Source of the DNA: Chroococcus sp. FPU101
GTDB lineage: Bacteria > Cyanobacteriota > Cyanobacteriia > Cyanobacteriales > Microcystaceae
Assembly (NCBI RefSeq): GCF_017312365.1
Contig: NZ_BLJI01000004.1
Location: 62,001 to 126,000 of the forward strand
DNA length: 64,000 nucleotides
Direction of reading: 5' to 3'
In this document: positions 55,330 through 63,495 of the stretch, one piece after another
Position numbering within the stretch: position 1 is the first letter of the stretch
Layout: the number at the start of each line of letters is the position of its first letter
The notes under the pieces: model-generated
Database searches by the model: none
Told to the model about the DNA's origin: nothing
Seen by the model: only the letters and a program-made list of their open reading frames with translations
Made by a program: the position numbers and the translations under genes

Positions 55330-56370
55330 ATGTTACCGATACGAGATTGTGTGAGTCAAACCCCTGGATATACACCAGGAGAACAACCCCTTAGCTTAGA
55401 TTTTATTAAACTGAATACAAACGAAAATCCTTACCCACCACCAGAAGAAATCTTTCGATCGCTCTCTACAGAACTCGCTCTTGTAAGATTGTATCCTGAT
55501 CCAGTCTCTCAAAAATTGCGTCAAGCGGCGGCTAAGGTTTTTGGGGTATCCGTTAAACAAATCCTAGCGGGAAATGGTTCTGATGATATTCTAAATATTG
55601 CAGTACGAACCTTTGTTAATCCGGGTGAAACGGTTGCCTTTTTGGATTTAACGTATTCTTTGTATGAAACCATTGCTGAGGTACATGGAGCAAAGATTAC
55701 AAAATTTGCCACTAATGATAAATTTGAATTAGATTCCCCGATTATTTGTAGTGACGCTAAATTAATTTTTCTCGCGTCTCCTAACCCTCCATTGGGGTTA
55801 CACCTTAACCGTCAGTATTTAGAAGAAACCTGTGAAAAAGCAAGCGGTATCGTTTTAATCGATGAAGCTTATGTAGATTTTAGTGACGAGAATCACTGGG
55901 ATTTCCTCGAAAAATACGACAATGTGATTATCAGTCGCACCATGTCTAAAAGTTATAGTTTAGCTGGGATGCGGATTGGGTTTGGGGTTGCTTCACCTGC
56001 CATTATCGAACAAATGGACAAAGTACGGGATTCTTATAATTTAGATCGGATTGCTCAAACTTTGGGAACGGCAGCCTTTGAACACAATGCTTATTTTCAA
56101 GAAATTTGGCAAAAAGTTAGAAATTCCCGTAGTCGTTTGATTACTGCTTTAAGAGAATTGGGTTTCATTGTTTTTGATTCTGAGTCTAATTTTGTTCTGG
56201 CTTCACCCCAATGGATGTCCGCCAAAGAATTATATAATCATCTCAAAGACCGTAAAGTATTAGTCCGATATTTTAATCATCCGAGAATTACCGATTATGT
56301 TCGGATTTCCATTGGAACTGATGAAGAATGCGATCGTTTATTAGAAGCGATTAAAGAGATTATGGATTAA
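55330..56370 (+). CDS. hisC: histidinol-phosphate aminotransferase
   Basis: A protein of 346 aa from ATG 55330 (the frame opens at a TTG). PLP-dependent transaminase of histidine synthesis. The Schiff-base Lys is in SRTMSKSYSLAGMRIGF, NTNENPYPPPEE binds substrate, and AGNGSDDIL and the final Arg region VRISIGT fit the family. Ends before a bidirectional-looking hairpin. Some HisC-like enzymes also accept aromatic substrates. Confidence 0.93.
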   Translation: MLPIRDCVSQTPGYTPGEQPLSLDFIKLNTNENPYPPPEEIFRSLSTELALVRLYPDPVSQKLRQAAAKVFGVSVKQILAGNGSDDILNIAVRTFVNPGETVAFLDLTYSLYETIAEVHGAKITKFATNDKFELDSPIICSDAKLIFLASPNPPLGLHLNRQYLEETCEKASGIVLIDEAYVDFSDENHWDFLEKYDNVIISRTMSKSYSLAGMRIGFGVASPAIIEQMDKVRDSYNLDRIAQTLGTAAFEHNAYFQEIWQKVRNSRSRLITALRELGFIVFDSESNFVLASPQWMSAKELYNHLKDRKVLVRYFNHPRITDYVRISIGTDEECDRLLEAIKEIMD

Positions 56371-56378
56371 CTAAATAA

Positions 56379-56414
56379 TTAATACGCCAGAGATTTGATT
56401 CCCTGACGTATTAA
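56379..56414. terminator. hairpin between convergent hisC and stress-protein genes
   Basis: TTAATACG (56379-56386) pairs with CGTATTAA (56407-56414), extended by CAG (56388-56390) with CTG (56403-56405). It lies between the two stop codons, so it may end both transcripts, though neither side has a long T-run. Confidence 0.6.
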
Positions 56415-56444
56415 TGACTTGACTAAATTACCAACAAATGTTAT

Positions 56445-57035
56445 CTAGATTTCTGGATTAATTTTCTCGGGGATTACTGTTCCACGATCATAACGTCGTC
56501 TATTGCCTACATCATAGATATTCCAGTCTCTAATACCATGACGTTGGAAAATTGAACCTGCTCGATCAATATTATCCAGTGTTCCTTCTACTGTCACTAA
56601 ATATCTACCCTGAGAGATGTGTTCATTGTAGTCCTTTGCTTCATCTTCAGGAATTCCTAAATTCGCCAAAGCACCTACCAAACCACCAGCAGCAGCACCA
56701 ATACCTGCACCCGCTAAAGTCGCGGCCAAGGTTCCAGCAGCCAAGAAAGGCCCAACCCCTGGTATCAGTAAAGCTTCTAAACCAACGAGTAAACCACCAA
56801 CACCGCCTAAAACAGTACCTGTAACGGCACCGACACCCGCGCCCTCTTTTGCTTCTCCCTTGCTGGTTTCGTTGATCTGCGCTCCACCTAAATTATCGCC
56901 AGTTTCTGCATTCTTTCCTAATACAGAAACATGATCCATATTAAAGCCAGAATCTCGAAGATCATTCAGTGCTGCTTCAGCGTCACGTCTACTAGAAAAG
57001 GTTCCTACAGCCCGTAAAGATTGTTGCATAGTCAT
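56445..57035 (-). CDS. general stress protein (YflT/17M-like) with glycine zipper
   Basis: A protein of 196 aa. The N-terminal domain VGTFSSRRDAEAALNDLRDSGFNMDHVSVLG is the 17M/YflT fold. The middle is a Gly/Ala-rich hydrophobic stretch (GAGVGAVTGTVLGGVGGLLVG, then AAGTLAATLAGAGIGAAAGG) like membrane-associated glycine zippers. A second compact domain follows (YNEHISQGRYLVTVEGT). Such proteins are induced by osmotic, heat or desiccation stress. It converges with hisC. Confidence 0.75.
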   Translation of the reverse strand: MTMQQSLRAVGTFSSRRDAEAALNDLRDSGFNMDHVSVLGKNAETGDNLGGAQINETSKGEAKEGAGVGAVTGTVLGGVGGLLVGLEALLIPGVGPFLAAGTLAATLAGAGIGAAAGGLVGALANLGIPEDEAKDYNEHISQGRYLVTVEGTLDNIDRAGSIFQRHGIRDWNIYDVGNRRRYDRGTVIPEKINPEI

Positions 57036-57159
57036 ATCCCCTCTTGTAATACAAATTGAGTTCGTTTTGTTCTAGTTTCGCCTCAATTTGCCTAAAACCC
57101 CCTCTACCCGAAGTTGTTTCAAGATCTCTATCATCAGGATGGTGTTGTTAAAATAATAA

Positions 57160-57792
57160 CTAGCTAATTTGGTTTCTTAATTCTTTTAGCATTTTACTGG
57201 CTCCCCGTTCTATTGCCTGTTGTACCCACACTGGAATCATGTCAACTAAAGATAGATTGGGAAAAGTCGGACTATTTAATACTTCTTTGTAATTACCATT
57301 TTCAAAAATATATATTTTCAGTTGGTTATTATTATAAATCCAGATTTCGGGGACACCAATGGCTGTATAAGCATCAAAATTAGTTAAGGATGTAACATCA
57401 GACTCAATTACTAAATCTGGAGGCGGATAAATTTCTAAATCCATATGGATACAGCCTCTGATTTGAGCAGCATTTTGGATATAAAAACAGGTATCTGGTT
57501 CAACTCCTGCTATTTTGGGGCGTTTGAAGGTTGTCGAACCAAAATCATCCCAGTCTCGTCCCTCCATATCAAGAAGCGTTTTGACTATATCAGCAATAAT
57601 ACGATGTGGGCGTTCATGAATCGCTAAAGGTGACATAATTTCTAACGTACCTTGGTAATAAGTTAGGCGCAAACAACGACTTTCACCAAGTTCCGTCAGA
57701 ATAGTTTCATAGTCGTCCCAAGTTAGATGATGGATACTAATCACACTTCCAGCAGTTAGTTGAATAGCTTTAATCGGAATTGCGATCGTCAT
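57160..57792 (-). CDS. Uma2 family (DUF820) restriction-endonuclease-like protein
   Basis: A protein of 210 aa from ATG 57792. Uma2 motifs are TYYQGTLEIMSPLAIHERPHRIIADIV, VEPDTCFYIQ, PPPDLVIESDVTS and VPEIWIYN, the D...E-x-x pattern of a PD-(D/E)XK nuclease. These are very abundant in cyanobacteria, and their targets are unknown. The ATG overlaps the TGA of the deacetylase gene (ATGA), so I reject the longer frame start at 57882. Confidence 0.88.
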   Translation of the reverse strand: MTIAIPIKAIQLTAGSVISIHHLTWDDYETILTELGESRCLRLTYYQGTLEIMSPLAIHERPHRIIADIVKTLLDMEGRDWDDFGSTTFKRPKIAGVEPDTCFYIQNAAQIRGCIHMDLEIYPPPDLVIESDVTSLTNFDAYTAIGVPEIWIYNNNQLKIYIFENGNYKEVLNSPTFPNLSLVDMIPVWVQQAIERGASKMLKELRNQIS

Positions 57793-58709
57793 CTTTTCAC
57801 AAATGGTTCTAATGTTGCGACAACAGATTGTGCTAACGCTTCTAAATCGTAACCGCCTTCTAAGCCAAAAAGGATCGGACAATTGAGAGTTAATAGATAT
57901 TGAGTAAATACGCCATAATCACTGGGTTTAAGATTAATCGATGCCAGGGGATCAGCTTCATTCGCATCATATCCTGCACTAATAATCAATAAATCTGGAG
58001 AGAATTTGAGTAAAAAGGGTAAAACTTGTTTTTCAAAAGCCACTTGATAATCACTCAACGTACTTTCGCTCAACATGGGAATATTTAACACATTATCAAA
58101 TTTTCCTTTGTCACTCGCACGCCCTGTACCAGGATAACAAGGAAATTGATGGAGGGAACAATAAGCAATATTCGGGTGATTTTCGACAATATTTTCGGTA
58201 CCGTTGCCGTGATGCACATCCCAGTCTAGAATAGCAACTCGATTAATATTAGGTTTTTCTAAAGCATATTGCGCCGCGATCGCAGCATTAGAAAACAAAC
58301 AAAATCCCATCCCTGTTTTTTGTGTCGCATGATGACCAGGGGGACGGGCTAAAATAAAAGCGGGTTCATGTGTCGTTAGAACTTGATCAACACCATCTAA
58401 CCAAGCACTAACAGCCAGTAAAGCTATTTCATAACTTTTTGCAGAAACAGGGGTATCACCGTCGAGCATTCCGCCACCCTTTTCGGCAATCTGTCGTATT
58501 CTATCGATATGCGCTAGGGTATGACACTTTTCTATGTACGGTATAACGTCTCTTTTGTCAATAGATATTGGTAAATTCCATTGTAATTGATCCGCCCATG
58601 CTGCTTGATGGAGTGCTGTAGTGATCGCTGTTAAACGCGCTGGTTTTTCGGGGTGAAATAATCCCGTATCATGTTGAAGGAACTCATCAGAATAAATAAC
58701 AGAAATCAT
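57789..58709 (-). CDS. histone deacetylase-like zinc amidohydrolase
   Basis: A protein of 306 aa of the arginase-deacetylase superfamily. Signatures are RPPGHHATQKTGMGFCLFSNAAIA (catalytic His pair), DWDVHHGNGTE (zinc-binding Asp and His) and ISAGYDANEADP. In bacteria such enzymes act on acetylated polyamines, acetoin-related factors or small amides, and the real substrate is unknown here. Its stop overlaps the Uma2 start. It is divergent from the dehalogenase-like gene by 8 bases. Confidence 0.92.
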   Translation of the reverse strand: MISVIYSDEFLQHDTGLFHPEKPARLTAITTALHQAAWADQLQWNLPISIDKRDVIPYIEKCHTLAHIDRIRQIAEKGGGMLDGDTPVSAKSYEIALLAVSAWLDGVDQVLTTHEPAFILARPPGHHATQKTGMGFCLFSNAAIAAQYALEKPNINRVAILDWDVHHGNGTENIVENHPNIAYCSLHQFPCYPGTGRASDKGKFDNVLNIPMLSESTLSDYQVAFEKQVLPFLLKFSPDLLIISAGYDANEADPLASINLKPSDYGVFTQYLLTLNCPILFGLEGGYDLEALAQSVVATLEPFVKR

Positions 58710-58717
58710 AGTATTAG

Positions 58718-59596
58718 ATGCTATTTGAACACTTTACCAGACATATCCTAGATGTTAATGGTATCCCGATTCATTTCGTCATGGGGGGTCAAGGCTTTCC
58801 ATTATTGTTATTACACGGCTATCCACAAACTCATGTCATGTGGCATAAAATCGCCCCTCTTTTTGCCCAACAGTTTACAGTCATTGCACCAGATTTAAGA
58901 GGGTATGGTGACAGTTATAAGCCCTTAGACAATGGTGATCATAGCAACTATTCTAAACGAGTGATGGCAAGTGATCAGGTTAATTTAATGTCTATGTTAG
59001 GTTTTAAGAAATTTTATTTGGTGGGACACGATCGCGGTGCTAGAGTTGCCCATCGTCTGACTTTAGATTATCCCAAAAAAGTCAAAAAATTAGCTTTATT
59101 AGATATTGTGCCAACCGATGACGTTTTTCGACTCGCTGATCAAGAGATGGCGACAGCTTATTATCACTGGTTTTTTCTCATACAGCCACATCCCTTTCCA
59201 GAAACGTTAATCGGTGCAAATCCTCATTATTTTTTAGAGCATTGTTTAAAAAGTTGGGGACGTGATTTTACAGCATTTACCCCCGAAGCATTAGCCGAAT
59301 ATCAGCGATGTTTCCAAGATCCGATGATGATTCATGGCACCTGTTCAGATTATCGGGCTGCGGCTACCATTGATTTAGAACACGATCAATCTATAGGACA
59401 ACAAAAGATCGAATGTCCATTGTTGGTTTTATGGGGAAAACAAGGATTTTTAGCGAAAAAATACCATGTTTTAGAACTTTGGCAGCAACGAGCAATCAAT
59501 GTTACTGCCAAAGCCATCAATTGCGGTCATTTTTTAGCCGAAGAAGCACCCCATGAAACCTATCAAGCTATACAGCAATTTTTAGAGAAAAATTAA
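58718..59596 (+). CDS. alpha/beta hydrolase of the fluoroacetate/haloacetate dehalogenase type
   Basis: A protein of 292 aa. The nucleophile Asp105 is in GHDRGAR with Arg106 and Arg109, the acid Asp129 in LLDIVP, the halide-site pair His150-Trp151 (YYHWFF) and Tyr212 (SDYRAAATIDL), and the base His271 in NCGHFLAEE. This is the complete residue set of characterised fluoroacetate dehalogenases, with similar spacing. A real haloacid-cleaving activity is plausible; other epoxide or ester chemistry cannot be ruled out. It is divergent from the deacetylase gene (8-base gap) and convergent with the TPR gene (3 bases). Confidence 0.88.
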   Translation: MLFEHFTRHILDVNGIPIHFVMGGQGFPLLLLHGYPQTHVMWHKIAPLFAQQFTVIAPDLRGYGDSYKPLDNGDHSNYSKRVMASDQVNLMSMLGFKKFYLVGHDRGARVAHRLTLDYPKKVKKLALLDIVPTDDVFRLADQEMATAYYHWFFLIQPHPFPETLIGANPHYFLEHCLKSWGRDFTAFTPEALAEYQRCFQDPMMIHGTCSDYRAAATIDLEHDQSIGQQKIECPLLVLWGKQGFLAKKYHVLELWQQRAINVTAKAINCGHFLAEEAPHETYQAIQQFLEKN

Positions 59597-59599
59597 TCA

Positions 59600-60514
59600 T
59601 TACCCAATTGTCGTATCAAATTCTGACAAAACTTTCCGTAGTTTTTGGATCATTTTGTAAACTTGATGATCTTGGTGCGGCAAATATTGTATCCCTAAGC
59701 GAAAATCATCTAAGGCAGCTTGAAGAGAGCCTAATCGTTGATGAATCATGCCACGATTGATATAGGCTTCTCCGTGACGAGGATTATGTTTCAACACTGC
59801 GGAAAAATCGGCGATCGCTTGTTGATAGTTTTTATTCCTAGAACACGCGCAACCTCGATTATACAAAGCAAGTGAATTATGATCATCTAACTGTATCGCT
59901 TGGTTAAAATTCAACATCGCAGTTGTAAAATTACCCAAGTTTAAATAAGCTAAACCGCGATCGTTATAAACAATCGATAATTGATCTTGAGTCGCATGAT
60001 CCATTTGTTGGGTAGCTTGATCATAATCGGCGATCGCCTGTAAGGGTTGTCCAAGTGCCGTATAAGCCAAACCACGATTATAATAAGCCAAATAAGCCTC
60101 ATGATCTAATTGTATGGCTGTGGTAAAGTCTGTGATTGCTTTTTGATATTGTCCCAATCGATACAAGGCTAAACCCCGATTAATATAAACCGTAGGATTA
60201 TTCGTCTTGTGTTGTATGGCTAGAGTACAATCTTGATCAGCGTGTTGGTATTGCTCCAGACTCAGCCACACCACACAACGATTGCTATAAGCAGCATCTA
60301 TCTGTTTTCCTTGTTCAATAGCTTCTGTGAAGTTTTGTAATGCTTTTTGATAGTGTCCCTGTTGCATTTGGACAATTCCTTGCTCAAATTCATTCGAGAC
60401 TGTTGGATGAGCATAGGCAATTTTTGAATTGAAAAGACAAGAGATGAAGCAGAAGACAATTAAGCAAGATACCTGAATGACTTTTCGCTTTAAGAATTGA
60501 AATAAAGTGACCAA
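59600..60514 (-). CDS. secreted TPR-repeat protein
   Basis: A protein of 304 aa. The start appears to be TTG 60514, because no Met precedes the signal peptide (VIQVSCLIVFCFISCLFNSKIAYA). About seven TPR units follow, with AYSNRCVVWLSLEQYQHAD, YINRGLALYRLGQYQKAI, AYYNRGLAYTALGQPLQAI, LALYNRGCACSRNKNYQQA and AYINRGMIHQRLGSLQAAL. It is a probable periplasmic scaffold; the partner is unknown. Confidence 0.82.
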   Translation of the reverse strand: MVTLFQFLKRKVIQVSCLIVFCFISCLFNSKIAYAHPTVSNEFEQGIVQMQQGHYQKALQNFTEAIEQGKQIDAAYSNRCVVWLSLEQYQHADQDCTLAIQHKTNNPTVYINRGLALYRLGQYQKAITDFTTAIQLDHEAYLAYYNRGLAYTALGQPLQAIADYDQATQQMDHATQDQLSIVYNDRGLAYLNLGNFTTAMLNFNQAIQLDDHNSLALYNRGCACSRNKNYQQAIADFSAVLKHNPRHGEAYINRGMIHQRLGSLQAALDDFRLGIQYLPHQDHQVYKMIQKLRKVLSEFDTTIG

Positions 60515-60665
60515 TTTAACTCACGCCTCAATCTTCCTTTTCATTATGGAAAAATTTTTCAAGAGGTGTCAAACGACCATTGGTCAAACAAAGCCATACC
60601 AGTTTACCATCAAGATTTCGTATCCTAGTAAATGTAAGCTAATTGTGATAGAAGGATCAACGATT

Positions 60666-61034
60666 ATGGCAGGTCTTGGTGATTGGGTACAAAAAGCGGT
60701 GTACTTAGGAGTAGGTATTGCTTCGTATGGCATGGAAAAAGCAGGAGTTACCCTACAGGAATTAAAAACACAAACACAAAAAATTGCTGATGAAATGGTA
60801 GCACGCGGAGAAATGACCGCAGAAGAAGCGCGTCGTTATGTTGATGAGATGGTACAACAGGCACAGCAACAAGTTAACGCATCTCCTGAAACTAATGAAC
60901 GTAAAGAACCGCGTCCGATTGAAATCATTTCAGATGATGAAGAATCACCATCTACAGCAACAGATGACGTAGATCACCTCAGAAAACAGGTAGAATCGTT
61001 ACAAGATGAACTCCGTAATTTAAAAAGAGAGTAA
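60666..61034 (+). CDS. phasin-like helical protein
   Basis: A protein of 122 aa from ATG 60666 (MAGLGDWVQKAVYLGVG). The frame extends upstream to 60507, but that part reads like non-coding sequence. A hydrophobic N-terminal stretch, then an amphipathic helix with KIADEMVARGEMTAEEARRYVDEMV, then an acidic and Lys-rich coiled tail. It resembles the phasin/PhaR-like family that coats polyhydroxyalkanoate granules and is annotated in many cyanobacteria. It may instead be a membrane-associated stress protein. Confidence 0.75.
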   Translation: MAGLGDWVQKAVYLGVGIASYGMEKAGVTLQELKTQTQKIADEMVARGEMTAEEARRYVDEMVQQAQQQVNASPETNERKEPRPIEIISDDEESPSTATDDVDHLRKQVESLQDELRNLKRE

Positions 61035-61145
61035 GGCAATTGTAGGGTATTTGGAATTAAGCTAATTTTTTCCTGATACTAGGCATGAATGCTTCTTGAC
61101 TTGCTTTTTTTGGCAACTATATTACAGATTAATAGGATCACAGCA

Positions 61146-61523
61146 ATGGACGACTGGCAAAAAGAATTTTGGGATGTTGTAGACTCGGTAGCGCAAGGAA
61201 TTGAACAGTTTGTGCAAGAAGTCCAAAACGCAGTAGAAGAAATACATAACGAAATTGCCACCGATATCGAACAATTTATCGAGGAGGTTTTTTCAATTGA
61301 ATTAGAATTGCGGATCGATGAAAATGATTTATTTCCCGATCATTGGGGGGAACTTAGTGATTGGCTAGTTAATCCTAGAGTAGATCCAGATCCAACAACA
61401 CACCCTGCTTGTGTCGGTTGTCAAAACTATCATGGTCGGATTTATGGGGGAAATTTACTGGTTTGTGCGATGCACCCCTACGGATGGCAAGATGATCATT
61501 GTCCAGATAAAGAAACTAAATAA
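61146..61523 (+). CDS. cyanobacterial protein with C-terminal Cys/His cluster
   Basis: A protein of 125 aa from ATG 61146. The N-terminal half is an acidic amphipathic helix (GIEQFVQEVQNAVEEIHNEIATDIEQF). The C-terminal half has HPACVGCQNYHG, CAMHPYGW and CPDKETK, four Cys and several His that could bind a metal. I recognise it only as a family common in cyanobacteria. A strong hairpin follows the stop. Confidence 0.7.
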   Translation: MDDWQKEFWDVVDSVAQGIEQFVQEVQNAVEEIHNEIATDIEQFIEEVFSIELELRIDENDLFPDHWGELSDWLVNPRVDPDPTTHPACVGCQNYHGRIYGGNLLVCAMHPYGWQDDHCPDKETK

Positions 61524-61529
61524 TACAAA

Positions 61530-61565
61530 AATAATAAAAGGTGAGTCTACCCACCTTTTATTATT
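61530..61565. terminator. bidirectional intrinsic terminator
   Basis: AATAATAAAAGGTG (61530-61543) and CACCTTTTATTATT (61552-61565) form a perfect 14-bp stem around an 8-base loop. The A/T-rich ends give U-runs for both strands, serving the convergent genes on each side. Confidence 0.85.
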
Positions 61566-61581
61566 ACTTTCCTAGCATCAC

Positions 61582-61836
61582 TCAACATTTAGCTCGTTGC
61601 TTCCAAGGAATTTTACGATGATCCTTTAAAGTTTTTGGCCCGTGTTGATTATATCGTCGAATAATGCCTAGCGCGTAATCATAATCTATATTTAGCGTTT
61701 CGGCAGCTTGTCGAATGTTCGGTGAGTGAGCAACTTGTAATAATAATTGCCAGCGACGACATTCGATCGGATCTTGGCAATCTTGATAATGTTGCTCAAT
61801 TTCACTCATGGTTAGATGTTTACGCAAACGTTTCAT
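61582..61836 (-). CDS. short helix-turn-helix protein (IS630-like N-terminal domain), probably truncated
   Basis: A protein of 84 aa. NIRQAAETLNIDYDYALGIIRRYNQHGPKTL is a winged-helix/HTH of the kind at the N-terminus of IS630-family transposases and related cyanobacterial HTH proteins of about 150 aa. The rest of such a protein is absent: the frame stops right after KQRAKC and nothing homologous follows before the terminator. It is either a compact DNA-binding protein or a remnant. The 280 bases upstream contain no gene. Confidence 0.6.
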   Translation of the reverse strand: MKRLRKHLTMSEIEQHYQDCQDPIECRRWQLLLQVAHSPNIRQAAETLNIDYDYALGIIRRYNQHGPKTLKDHRKIPWKQRAKC

Positions 61837-62115
61837 ATCTTCGCTAGTGATTATCCTATAGGTTAGGGAACAATAATCGGACGAACAATCAAGGTAGGAT
61901 AATTATTCAATTAGTATACAAATATGAAGTTTACTTGAAAACCTTTGAGCTATCAATTTTTCCTATATTTGCTTTTTTTTCGTTAAAGATATTTTTTCCT
62001 CATCCAGTTTCTTGCATAAATGAAGGAAAAATGGTATAGTTTAATCGAAAAATATTGCTTTGTCGATGTAGACAAAACTAATAAAATACTAGAATTTTTA
62101 GCATAATTTTTCTAA

Positions 62116-63378
62116 TTAGATGTTGTTCTTGAGTCCTGAAAACTCATCCTTTAAATGGACAGGAAATAGCCCAAAGCCGATAATTCTAGGGAAAAGATTC
62201 CGAAACAAGGGAAGCCTTAAAAATGCTGGAGCTTTAAAAGTTTGTTGCTCATCTAAAGCACTTTTAATGAGACGTTGCTGTAATAAAGATTGAAAAGCTT
62301 GAATAAATCGTGTTGGGATTTCCCGTCGTCGTTGTACTGCGGCTAAATCCTTGTCTTGTATCTGTTTATTTTTTAAAGGCTGAGTGAGAATATTAGCGGT
62401 TGTGACTGCATCTTGGATCGCATAGTTAATCCCGACACCACCGACAGGAGACATCACATGAGCCGCATCACCAATTAATAGTAGTCCAGAACGATACCAA
62501 CAGGGTACAAAACTTGATTCTACGGATAGAAAAGCGATTTGATGCCAGTCTTGTAAAGTATCGGCTCTGTCTTTGAATTCTGGCATGACTTCAACCAAAT
62601 TTTGACGAAATTTCGCTAATCCCTCGGTTCTGACTTGCTGATAGCCACCTTTAGGAATAATATAAGCGACCTGCCATTGCTCAGAGCGATCTAAAAGTGC
62701 TAACATTTTTCCTTTACCAACCCGTCCATTTAATCCAGACCCATCTTCAGGTAGACGAGGAATACGGAACCACAACACATCCATCGGTGCCGAAGATTGA
62801 ACGGGTTTTAATCCTGCGAGTTCCCTAACACGAGAATGACGACCATCTGCACCAATTGTGAGCAGTGCCTTGACTTCGTGCCATCCTCCCTGACCTCGAT
62901 AACGTACACCAGCAATGCTATCATCTTCTTCTATTAATTCCTGCACATTAGCCCCAAGAACCAGCCGAAAATGAGGATATTGTTTCGCTTCTTCGATTAA
63001 AAACTCTAAGAACCGCGCTTGCGGCATGATGGTGACATAAGGATAATGGGTTTTAAGATGACTAAAATCGGCAGTAAAAGAAATATCTTGCTCAGTTGTC
63101 CGTAAGGTCAGTTGGTCAATTTTTGTATGAGGCAATTGTAACAAACGATCGGCTAATCCTAATTGTTCCATAATTTCCATCGTTAGCGGATGGATGGTAT
63201 CGCCTCGAAAGTCTCGATCAAAATCTTTATGTGTTTCTAGCAACGTAACTGAGATGCCTTGTCGTGCCAAAAGCAATGATAACAGAACGCCAGCAGGGCC
63301 GCCACCTACGATACAACAATCGGTTTGCTGTGTATCAATAATTTGATGAGTAGAAAGAAATGAGGATTGAAGAATCAT
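62116..63378 (-). CDS. FAD-dependent aromatic-type monooxygenase
   Basis: A protein of 420 aa, group A flavoprotein monooxygenase (PheA/TfdB-like). FAD-binding CCIVGGGPAGVLLSLLLARQG, the second FAD motif LLIGDAAHVMSPVGGVGIN, and TIGADGRHSRVREL. It hydroxylates or oxidises an aromatic or isoprenoid ring compound; the substrate is unknown. The start at ATG 63378 has a strong Shine-Dalgarno (AGGAGGTGA) about 6 bases upstream. It is next to prs on the same strand. Confidence 0.9.
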   Translation of the reverse strand: MILQSSFLSTHQIIDTQQTDCCIVGGGPAGVLLSLLLARQGISVTLLETHKDFDRDFRGDTIHPLTMEIMEQLGLADRLLQLPHTKIDQLTLRTTEQDISFTADFSHLKTHYPYVTIMPQARFLEFLIEEAKQYPHFRLVLGANVQELIEEDDSIAGVRYRGQGGWHEVKALLTIGADGRHSRVRELAGLKPVQSSAPMDVLWFRIPRLPEDGSGLNGRVGKGKMLALLDRSEQWQVAYIIPKGGYQQVRTEGLAKFRQNLVEVMPEFKDRADTLQDWHQIAFLSVESSFVPCWYRSGLLLIGDAAHVMSPVGGVGINYAIQDAVTTANILTQPLKNKQIQDKDLAAVQRRREIPTRFIQAFQSLLQQRLIKSALDEQQTFKAPAFLRLPLFRNLFPRIIGFGLFPVHLKDEFSGLKNNI

Positions 63379-63495
63379 TTGTCACCTCCTGATTAATTTG
63401 CTTTCATTAAGCAAAACCCTAAAATCGGAAGACTTACAAAGATAAGACTTCAAAGCATCAATTTTATAATTTATTTATGCTTTGAAGGTTATTGA

